A stretch of DNA of 64,000 bases from JBCCGI01 sp039029355 (GTDB lineage: Bacteria > Planctomycetota > UBA1135 > GCA-002686595). Within the stretch, counting starts at the first letter, position 1. Each line of letters begins with the position of its first letter. Under the pieces are notes generated by a model. That model searched no databases. It was given only the letters and a program-made list of their open reading frames with translations, and was not told where the DNA came from. Positions 1-6,597 of the stretch are shown here, piece after piece. The stretch spans positions 1-64,000 of the forward strand of contig JBCCGI010000028.1 in the NCBI GenBank assembly GCA_039029355.1, in the 5' to 3' direction. A program made the translations under genes and the position numbers.

Positions 1-334
1 CCAGCACCGGCTCGACGCCACGTCGCCGCAGGTCCTCGAGGGCCGCGACGACGGGGCCGATGAAGATCCCGTCGTCGAGGGTGCGCGCCCAGCGATCGAC
101 GGCGCGCCGGACGTCGGCCGGCCGGCGGCCGGCGTAGCGCAGATAGAAGAGCCGGTTGGCCCAGGCGCGCGGCAGGCGCGACAGGCACCGCTCCAGCACC
201 AGGCGCCCGAGCGCGCGGCGCAGCGGGCCCGCCTCCTCGAGCGCGAACCGCTCGAAGCGGAACATCGTGGCGATGCGCAGCAGCGTGCCGTCCACGTCGA
301 AGAAGGCGTAGCGCTCCTCCACCGCGGCACTCAC
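1..334 (-). CDS. HAD-IB family hydrolase, partial (C-terminus outside window)
   Basis: The reading frame starts at a GTG at 334 that overlaps the stop of the upstream gene (GTGA overlap) and stays open to base 1, giving about 111 residues. The N-terminus carries the HAD motif I, FFDVDGTLL, with the nucleophile and acid/base aspartates. It is followed by a helical cap region with FERFALEEAG and LFYLRYAGRRPADVRRA, and then a segment resembling the approach to motif II (VAALEDLRRRGVEPVL). This pattern fits the HAD-IB (SerB-like) phosphatases. Motifs III and IV would lie beyond the window. The gene is the last visible member of a tightly packed leftward operon with an AfsA-type protein, so a phosphatase acting on a phosphorylated intermediate is an attractive but unproven role. 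Confidence 0.75.
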   Translation of the reverse strand, partial: MSAAVEERYAFFDVDGTLLRIATMFRFERFALEEAGPLRRALGRLVLERCLSRLPRAWANRLFYLRYAGRRPADVRRAVDRWARTLDDGIFIGPVVAALEDLRRRGVEPVL

Positions 335-1236
335 TCGTAGAAGGTGGGCGCGAGCGAGAGCGCCCCCATCTGGGCGGGGTCGTGGGTGATCCACAGCTCC
401 ACCTCGGGGCGTTCGCGCAGCAGCGTCTCGACCCGGTCCATCCCGGCCAGGGTCTCGCGCCGGTCGTGGTTGAAGGGGGGCACCCGGCGGTACCGCCGCT
501 GCTCGGCAAAGTGGTAGAGGTCGCCGCTGAGCAGCACCGGTCCGTAGCGGGGGAGCTCGACCAGCAGCACCTGGCTGCCGACCGTGTGCCCCCCCACCCG
601 CAGGATGCGCACGCTGCCGTCGCCGAAGACGTCGCGGTCGCCGTGGAACAGGTCGACGGGGTTGCCGCTCAGCTCGACATAGGTCTCCGGGCGCATGCCG
701 AAGGTACGCGCGGCCTCGGGACGGAAGGCCAGCTCGTACTCGTCGCGCTGGCCGATCACCGTGGGCCCGCCGCCGTGGTGGCCGTTGCGCACGGCTCCGA
801 ACAGGTTGGCGTTGCCGGTGTGGTCCCAGTGCCAGTGCGAGAAGGCCAAGAGGTCGATGGCGCGGGGCGCGAGCCCGAGCTCTTCGAGCTGGGCCTCGAC
901 GCCGCGCGTCACCGACACCCCGTAGCCGCCGAGGTGGCGCGGCTCGACAGCGCGCAGGGCGTCGTCGTGGCCGGTGTCCCAGAGCAGCGTCCCGCGCGGG
1001 TGCACCACGAGGAAGCCAAGCACCGGCAGCTCGATGGGGCCGCGGCCCTCGTAGGCGGGTCCGAAGGCGCCCATGTCGTCGAGCAGCGACGAGCCACCGT
1101 CGAGCACGAAGAGGCGCAGGCCCTCCGGCCCCGGGGCGGCCACGGGGACCGGAGCGTGCATCAGGTCGCGCTCGGCGGGCGCCTCGACGCAGGCCGCGGA
1201 GCCCACGAGCGCCGCGAGGAGGACGAGCCGCATCAC
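331..1236 (-). CDS. Metallo-beta-lactamase-fold hydrolase, AHL-lactonase-like
   Basis: A 301-residue protein with a hydrophobic N-terminus ending in SAAC, so probably exported and possibly a lipoprotein. It has the metal-binding signature HWHWDHTGN, a downstream HTVGS histidine, SGDLYH with the bridging aspartate, and a late ITHDP histidine. This is the full ligand set of a di-zinc MBL hydrolase. The spacing and the sequence after the HxHxDH motif resemble the N-acyl-homoserine lactonase (AiiA/AttM) branch rather than class B beta-lactamases or glyoxalase II. It overlaps the upstream AfsA-type gene by 4 bp (ATGA) and the downstream HAD gene by 4 bp, implying translational coupling. A lactone-opening activity is inferred; another secreted esterase or lactonase is possible. 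Confidence 0.75.
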   Translation of the reverse strand: MMRLVLLAALVGSAACVEAPAERDLMHAPVPVAAPGPEGLRLFVLDGGSSLLDDMGAFGPAYEGRGPIELPVLGFLVVHPRGTLLWDTGHDDALRAVEPRHLGGYGVSVTRGVEAQLEELGLAPRAIDLLAFSHWHWDHTGNANLFGAVRNGHHGGGPTVIGQRDEYELAFRPEAARTFGMRPETYVELSGNPVDLFHGDRDVFGDGSVRILRVGGHTVGSQVLLVELPRYGPVLLSGDLYHFAEQRRYRRVPPFNHDRRETLAGMDRVETLLRERPEVELWITHDPAQMGALSLAPTFYE

Positions 1237-2033
1237 CGCTGCACCTCCGTGCGCCCGGCGAGGTCGGCGGACGCGACCGGACGGTCGGCCTCGACCTGGC
1301 GGAAGAAGGCCGCGAGGGCCTGCTCGGCCTTCGCGTGCTCCTTGCGCAGCAGCGGGCCGCGGCGGAAGACGGCGAACGAGAAGCGCAGCTGAGCCGCGTC
1401 CTGGTCCGCCTGGCGGATCGCGATGCTGACGTCGAAGCGCATGCGGTCGCGATCGCCCAGGGACGCTTCGTCGACCGAATACCGGAGCACCGCCGGCAGC
1501 GGGAAGGCGAAGCGCTGGAAGGCGACGCTCAGCTCGCTGAGGATGAAGACGTAGTCGCCGCTCTCACCGCGCGGGATGTAGTAGTGCTCGGTGACGGCGA
1601 GGATCGACTGACGCGCGGCCTCCAGCAGCGCCATGCCCTGGATGTGCTGGCCGGTCTGGTGGTCGCTGAGCTCCGCCGAGCGGCCGTCGACAAGGAGGTC
1701 GAGCTCGAACTCGTCGGGGCCGAGCTTGCGCGGGCTCGAGATCAGGATGTTCTTGACCTCGTGCTTGTGGGTCTCCTCGCGACTCGCGCGCTCGGGGAAG
1801 CCCACCACCGTCGCGGCCGAGCTGCTCGCCACGAAGCGCGCCACTTCCTGGCGCTGCTCCTGGGTCAGCCCCTGGCCGACGCGGTAGATGGTCTCGACGC
1901 CCTCGCCGCGGGTGGCGAGGACGTCGGTCATGGTCTGCACCCGCGGGTGCAGGCCGGCGAAGCCGAGGAAGCGGTCGCCGACGAGCAGCACGTTCTTGGT
2001 CGTCGCTTGGCTCGGGTCGGGTTGGGTCGACAT
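1233..2033 (-). CDS. AfsA-type hotdog-domain protein (putative butyrolactone-signal synthase)
   Basis: A 266-residue cytoplasmic protein. The ATG at 2033 is preferred over upstream in-frame starts because an AGGAGA ribosome-binding site precedes it and the extension is low-complexity Arg/Ala. The central region has HKHEVKNILISSPRKL, and further on QHIQGMALLEAARQS. Both match the conserved blocks of AfsA (A-factor biosynthesis hotdog domain), whose founding member condenses a beta-ketoacyl thioester with dihydroxyacetone phosphate to start gamma-butyrolactone synthesis. Classical AfsA has two hotdog repeats in about 300 residues; here only the region from about residue 85 is clearly hotdog-like, so the N-terminal repeat may be degenerate. 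The protein is flanked by zinc-ribbon, lactonase-like and HAD genes in one operon. The exact product cannot be predicted. Confidence 0.75.
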   Translation of the reverse strand: MSTQPDPSQATTKNVLLVGDRFLGFAGLHPRVQTMTDVLATRGEGVETIYRVGQGLTQEQRQEVARFVASSSAATVVGFPERASREETHKHEVKNILISSPRKLGPDEFELDLLVDGRSAELSDHQTGQHIQGMALLEAARQSILAVTEHYYIPRGESGDYVFILSELSVAFQRFAFPLPAVLRYSVDEASLGDRDRMRFDVSIAIRQADQDAAQLRFSFAVFRRGPLLRKEHAKAEQALAAFFRQVEADRPVASADLAGRTEVQR

Positions 2034-2044
2034 GGGTTCTCCTG

Positions 2045-2248
2045 CTAGTCGTTTTGCTGGGAAGGCGGAGCGCCGCCAGCGCGCCCGTCGGATCCGCGTT
2101 CGCCGCAGGGCCGGTGCAGCAGCAGCGAGCCGCCGCACTCGGTGCACAGGGGCTCGAGGTCCTGCCCGCACCAGGGGCAGTAGCGCTCCACCAGCGCGGA
2201 GCCGACGTAGTCGCAGTGCGGCGAGGAGCAGGTCCAGTTGGGCTTCAT
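2045..2248 (-). CDS. Small double zinc-ribbon protein
   Basis: A 67-residue protein starting at the ATG at 2248, with AGGAA about 8 bases upstream. It contains cysteines at 7, 12, 24, 27, 35, 38 and 48, including two CPWC/CTEC-type knuckles (CxxC), the arrangement of a double zinc ribbon. The C-terminal 20 residues are Gly/Pro-rich and probably disordered. It lies 11 bp upstream of the AfsA-type gene on the same strand and is the first gene of the operon. Small zinc ribbons of this kind often act in protein-protein or nucleic-acid contacts; no specific role can be assigned. It is divergent from the NRAMP-like gene across 267 bp, in which no clear operator was recognised. Confidence 0.7.
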   Translation of the reverse strand: MKPNWTCSSPHCDYVGSALVERYCPWCGQDLEPLCTECGGSLLLHRPCGERGSDGRAGGAPPSQQND

Positions 2249-2515
2249 TCGGGGTCGTTCCTGTTCGCCGCGACCCGGAGTGGGCCTGGGCGGCACGGCC
2301 CGGTCTGGAGCAGGAGCCGTGCCCGCGCTCCGCCGCACGGTTCGCGCGGCGCCTAAGCGCCCGCGCCGCGGCCGCTTAGGTCGCGCGCGCACCGGCTGGC
2401 CGCGCGCGGCGGCCGGCCGGCGGCGGAACCCGCGGTGCAACTGCGGCCGAGTCGAGTTCCGGACCACGCCGCGCGCGCGGACGCGGGCAGGCACGTGCTT
2501 TGCGCGGAGCCGTCG

Positions 2516-3826
2516 ATGGAACCCCGAGTCACCACTCCTCCCGCGACGCCGCGCACGCGCTCCGGCGTGCTCTCCGCGCTCGGCCCCGGCTTTCTCTTCG
2601 CCGGGGCTTCGGTGGGCGTCTCCCACCTCGTCCAGGCCACGCGCGCCGGCGCCGAGGCGGGCCTGGCGCTCGTCGGCGTCGTGCTCCTGGCCAACCTCGT
2701 GAAGTACGTGCCCTTCTCGTTCGGTCCACGCTACGCCGCGGCGACCGGAACCAGCCTGCTCGAGGGCTACCGCCGCCGCGGGCGCTGGGCGGTGCTGCTC
2801 TACGGCCTGGTGACCGTGGGCACGATGTTCACGGTCCAGGCTGCGGTGCTGATGGTGACGGCGTCGCTGCTCGTGGCGACGCTCGGCCTGGAGCTCGCGC
2901 CGACGCCGGCGGCGGTGCTGCTCGCCGCCGGCTGCGCGGCGTTCCTGCTCCTGGGCGGGTTCCGTTGGCTCGACCGCGCGATGAAGCTGGTGGTGTCGGT
3001 GCTAGCCGTCATGACGCTGGCGGCTACGGTGCTCATCGCCGACGAGATCGACCTCGCCGGGCTGTGCCTGCTCCCCGACCTCGCGGCCATGGACCGCGCC
3101 GAGCTCCTGTTCCTGGCCGCCCTTGTGGGCTGGATGCCCGCAGCCCTCGACGTGTCGGTGTGGCACTCGCTGTGGACGGTGGCGCGGGGGCGCAGCGCCG
3201 GGCAGCCGGCCTCGGTGGCGCACGCGCTGCTCGACTTCCGCATCGGCTACTGGCTGACGGCCCTGCTGGCGGTGTGCTTCGTGGTTCTGGGAGCGGGCGC
3301 GCTCCACAGCGCCGACGTCGCCCTCTCCGAGAGCCCGGTGGGCCTCGCCCGGCAGGTGATCGACCTCTACGCCACCGCCCTGGGGCCCTGGGCGCGGCCG
3401 CTGATGGGGACCTGCGCCGTGCTGGTCATGCTCTCCACCTCGCTGACGGTCGTCGACGGGTTCCCGCGCGCCCTGGTAGCCGTCGTCGCCAGCCTGCGGG
3501 GCGGTCCGGAGGACGGGGGCCGCCGGCCCGGCGCCGCGGGGGGCCGAGGCGCCCGGCGCGGCTACTGGCTGGCCCTGGTCCCCCTGGCGGGCGGTTCCCT
3601 CCTGCTGGTGGCCTGCTTCGGCGGATCCCTGCCCAAGCTGGTTGATCTCGCCACGACCCTGTCCTTCCTCACCGCCCCGGTGCTCTCGTGGCTGAACCAC
3701 CGGGCGGCCCTCGGAGAGGAGGTTCCAGGGCCCCTCCGGCCGGGTTGGGGCCAGATCGCGGCCAGCTGGTCAAGCATCGGCTGTCAGTCGACCTTCGCCC
3801 TCTGCTACCTTGCTGTGCGCATGTAG
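2516..3826 (+). CDS. NRAMP-family transporter-like membrane protein
   Basis: A 436-residue polytopic membrane protein with about 11 hydrophobic helices. The start at 2516 is chosen because GGAG lies about 7 bases upstream and the family-like sequence begins soon after it (GPGFLFAGASVGVSHLVQ). The N-terminal GPGFLFAG and the sixth-helix-like GWMPAALDVSVWHS correspond to the two unwound metal-site helices of NRAMP (MntH) transporters. The helix-1 metal-binding DPGN is not present; AGASVGVSH occupies that place. It therefore belongs to a divergent NRAMP-like branch whose substrate is uncertain. Transport of a metal ion or another small solute across the inner membrane is likely. The next gene on the strand starts 126 bp downstream and is functionally unrelated. 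Confidence 0.75.
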   Translation: MEPRVTTPPATPRTRSGVLSALGPGFLFAGASVGVSHLVQATRAGAEAGLALVGVVLLANLVKYVPFSFGPRYAAATGTSLLEGYRRRGRWAVLLYGLVTVGTMFTVQAAVLMVTASLLVATLGLELAPTPAAVLLAAGCAAFLLLGGFRWLDRAMKLVVSVLAVMTLAATVLIADEIDLAGLCLLPDLAAMDRAELLFLAALVGWMPAALDVSVWHSLWTVARGRSAGQPASVAHALLDFRIGYWLTALLAVCFVVLGAGALHSADVALSESPVGLARQVIDLYATALGPWARPLMGTCAVLVMLSTSLTVVDGFPRALVAVVASLRGGPEDGGRRPGAAGGRGARRGYWLALVPLAGGSLLLVACFGGSLPKLVDLATTLSFLTAPVLSWLNHRAALGEEVPGPLRPGWGQIAASWSSIGCQSTFALCYLAVRM

Positions 3827-3952
3827 AGATCCGGAAGGGCTTCCGGCGCCGAGAGGAACCCGTGTTCCGGTTCCCACCAGGCCGCCGGAGCGCCGACGGG
3901 CCCTTGGGCTGCCCCCCAACGCGGCACGCGCGTTGCCCAGTGCGAAAGCGAT

Positions 3953-6469
3953 ATGACCCAACACCTCCACGACCCGAAGCTCACCCACGGCTGGACCCGC
4001 GAAGACCTTCTGACCGACTACCGCGTCGCCTGGGAGGCGCGGGCCACCGACGAGGTCGAGGAACGCTGGAAGAGCGCCGGGCGCATCAAGTTCAACATCC
4101 TCGGCGCCGGACAGGAGATCGCGCAGATCTGCGCCGCGCGGCAGCTGCGTCCGGGCGACTGGATGCGCGGCTACTACCGCGGGCTGGCCGAGGTGCTGCG
4201 CGTCGGCGGGACGACGGTCGACGAGATCCTGGCCCAGGTCTTGGGCAACACCGAGGAGGGCTGCGACCCGGCCTCGCGCGGGCGCATGATGGGTCGGCAC
4301 TTCGGCGACCGCCTGGTCGGCGCCGACGGAGAGCTCGTCGACCTGCGCGAGCGGGTCAACCGCGCGTCGGACGTCTCGTCCACCGGCTCGCAGATGGGAC
4401 CCGCGCTGGGGCTGGCTCTCGCGAGCAAGCTCTTCGACCGCATCCCCGGGCTGCACGAGGCGCACCCCACCCTCTCGACCGGCGGCGGCGAGGTGGCTCA
4501 CGTCAGCATCGGCGACGCGAGCATGGCCGAGGGCATCGCTCTGGAGGCGATCCACCAGGCGGTCGTGCAGCGGCTCCCGCTGGTGCTGAGCGTGTACGAC
4601 AACGGCTACGGCATCTCGGTCCCGGGCGAGCGCCAGATCCCGCACGGCTCCGTCTCGCGCGCGCTCAGCGGCCTGGCGCCCGGAGCGCCGGGCGAGTCGG
4701 GGCTCAAGATCCTCGGCCCCGTGTCGGACTGGAGCTATGCCGAGGTTCGACTCGCCTACGAGGAGGCCTTCCGCTGGGTGCGCGAGACCGGCAACCCGGC
4801 CCTGGTGCACTGCCGGGTGACCCAGCCCAAGGGGCACTCGAGCTCCGGCGACCACCGCCGCTATAAGGACAGCGACCGCCTCCAATGGGAGCGCGACAAC
4901 GACGGCATCGCCCACTTCGGCACGTGGCTGGTCGAGCAGGGCGTGGCGAACCGCGAAGAGCTTGAGTCCATCCGCGCCGACGCGAAGGCCGAGGTCCAGG
5001 CCGCCGCGCAGCGCTCGTGGGCCGCGTTCCACGACCCGCTGGAGCAGCTCGCGGACGAGGCGCTCGACCTCATGGCGCAGGCCGCGGCCTCGATCGGCGC
5101 GCCGGCCCAGGTCGACCCGCAGCTCCGGTCCGACCGCGGCGACGGCACGATGCTGTCGCGGAGCGCCGTCCAAGCCGCGACGCGGCGCTTCCTGTTCGCC
5201 ACGCGCGCCGACGGGGCCGCCGACGGGGCGCGCCAGGCGCTGCTCGAGCTGATCGAACGCGTCGACGCCGAGGCGCGTCCGCGCTTCGGCTCGCACCTCT
5301 ACGCCGAGGGCTCCCACAGCCCGTGCAACGCGCCCCTGGTGGCCCCGGTTCCTGAGCCCGACGGCTCGACCGATACCGGCGCGCACATCCTCGCGGCCGG
5401 CGTCGCCACGCTGATGGACGCCGACCCGCGCGTCGTCACCTTCGGGGAGGACACCGGGCGCATCGGCGGTGTGACCACCTGCTCGCTGGGCCTGCAGAGC
5501 GGCCGCTCGCAGGTCTTGCCGGCCATCTGGGACAAGAGCCCGGCCCTCAAGCGCTACGTGCCCGACGAGGGCTTCGGCGACGCGCGCGTGTGGGACACCG
5601 CCATCGCCGAGGGCACGCTCGTCGGCACGGCCGCCGGGCTCGCGGTGCGCGGGCTCAGGCCGATCGCGGAGATCCAGTACCACGACTACGCGGTGTACGC
5701 GCTCCAGCAGATGGTCGAGGAGATGGCCTGCCTGCGCCACCGCACCGCCGGCGGGCAGGAGTGCCCGGCCATCGTCTGGTGCCAGGGACACCGGCTGCTC
5801 GGCATGTGGCACTCGGGGTCCCCGATGGGCCTCTTCCTGACCGTCCCCGGCCTGCGCGTGCTGGTGCCGCGCAACGCGGTGCAGGCGGTGGCGCTGTACC
5901 GGGCGGCGCTGCTGCACGGGCGCGACCCGGTCTTCGTGGTCGTCCCGCTCCTCGACCTCTACGGCAAGCTCCCGGTGCCCAGCAACCTGGACGAGATCTG
6001 CCTGCCGTTCGGGCACTCCGAGGTGCTGCGCGAGGGCGAGCACGTCACCATCGTGACCTACGGGCACTGCTGCATGCTGGCGCTCCAGGCGGCCGAGCTG
6101 GCGCACGAGCACCACGGCGTCTCGGTGGAGGTGGTCGACCTGCAAACGCTCAACCCACTCGACCTGAACGACGTCGCGCGCGACTCGATCGCCAAGACCG
6201 GCCGCGTGCTGTTCCTGGACGAGGACTACCCCAACGGCGCGATCGCGATGGTCGCGCGCACGCTGCTCTTCGAGCGCCGCGTGGGCGGGGAGCAGCTCAT
6301 CTACTCGGTCGACGGGGTGCGCACGCTCACCTCGCCGGACCACAAGCCCGGCTACGCGGACGACGGCGACGCGTTCTCCAAACCCCAGGTGCACGACATC
6401 CTGGGCGAGGTCCTGGCGCTGTGGAACGACACCGCGGCGGCGAGCGAGCCGCCGATCTCGATGTTCTAG
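3953..6469 (+). CDS. Fused alpha/beta E1 component of a 2-oxoacid dehydrogenase complex
   Basis: An 838-residue thiamine-diphosphate enzyme that joins E1-alpha and E1-beta in one chain. Residues about 1-400 are the alpha part, with the ThDP/Mg motif starting at GDASMAEG (about residue 187) and ending at NGYGIS (about 216). Residues from about 470 are the beta part, with VVTFGEDTGRIGGV and the transketolase C-terminal region (VVDLQTLNPLD, VLFLDEDY). Such complexes decarboxylate 2-oxo acids (branched-chain or pyruvate) and pass the acyl group to an E2 lipoyl protein. No E2 or E3 gene is in the window, so the substrate is undetermined. The ATG at 3953 has only a weak purine-rich upstream stretch. 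The stop codon lies inside a 21-bp tandem repeat array. Confidence 0.85.
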   Translation: MTQHLHDPKLTHGWTREDLLTDYRVAWEARATDEVEERWKSAGRIKFNILGAGQEIAQICAARQLRPGDWMRGYYRGLAEVLRVGGTTVDEILAQVLGNTEEGCDPASRGRMMGRHFGDRLVGADGELVDLRERVNRASDVSSTGSQMGPALGLALASKLFDRIPGLHEAHPTLSTGGGEVAHVSIGDASMAEGIALEAIHQAVVQRLPLVLSVYDNGYGISVPGERQIPHGSVSRALSGLAPGAPGESGLKILGPVSDWSYAEVRLAYEEAFRWVRETGNPALVHCRVTQPKGHSSSGDHRRYKDSDRLQWERDNDGIAHFGTWLVEQGVANREELESIRADAKAEVQAAAQRSWAAFHDPLEQLADEALDLMAQAAASIGAPAQVDPQLRSDRGDGTMLSRSAVQAATRRFLFATRADGAADGARQALLELIERVDAEARPRFGSHLYAEGSHSPCNAPLVAPVPEPDGSTDTGAHILAAGVATLMDADPRVVTFGEDTGRIGGVTTCSLGLQSGRSQVLPAIWDKSPALKRYVPDEGFGDARVWDTAIAEGTLVGTAAGLAVRGLRPIAEIQYHDYAVYALQQMVEEMACLRHRTAGGQECPAIVWCQGHRLLGMWHSGSPMGLFLTVPGLRVLVPRNAVQAVALYRAALLHGRDPVFVVVPLLDLYGKLPVPSNLDEICLPFGHSEVLREGEHVTIVTYGHCCMLALQAAELAHEHHGVSVEVVDLQTLNPLDLNDVARDSIAKTGRVLFLDEDYPNGAIAMVARTLLFERRVGGEQLIYSVDGVRTLTSPDHKPGYADDGDAFSKPQVHDILGEVLALWNDTAAASEPPISMF

Positions 6470-6591
6470 TGGGTCGTCGCGACGTCTGTGGGTCGCAATG
6501 ACGTTCTAGTGGGTCGCAACGACTGACTAGTGGGTCGCAACGACTGACTAGTGGGTCGCAACGACTGACTAGTGGGTCGCAACGACCCGGC
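6468..6591. repeat. Tandem array of 21-bp imperfect palindromes
   Basis: Six head-to-tail units with a 21-bp period (first unit 19 bp). The units begin at 6468, 6487, 6508, 6529, 6550 and 6571. The three middle copies are identical and the flanking ones diverge. Each unit centres on GTCGCAACGAC, a 4-bp stem with a CAA loop, and its outer bases (AGT and ACT) pair again, so every unit can fold as a short hairpin. The array begins within the stop codon of the E1 gene and fills the gap to the convergent histidine kinase gene. Confidence 0.85.
6574..6588. terminator. Hairpin formed by the last repeat unit
   Basis: In the last copy of the 21-bp repeat the stem is perfect: GGGTCG, loop CAA, CGACCC. 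It is followed by another short GC palindrome. It lies between two convergent genes, so it could stop transcription in either direction. There is no U-tract, which is common in high-GC genomes. Confidence 0.45.
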
Positions 6592-6597
6592 CGGGCC

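Noticed and set aside
331..1236. Class B beta-lactamase
   Set aside because: The HxHxDH motif is present, but the surrounding sequence and the operon context fit the lactonase-like branch; no resistance role is supported.
3770..6394. Long minus-strand frame (about 870 codons) opposite the E1 gene
   Set aside because: It mirrors the E1 gene, is Arg/Ala/Val-rich without any motif, and exists because high-GC codon bias leaves antisense frames open.
6468..6591. Possible CRISPR array
   Set aside because: Units are contiguous 21-bp repeats with no spacers and no cas genes nearby.
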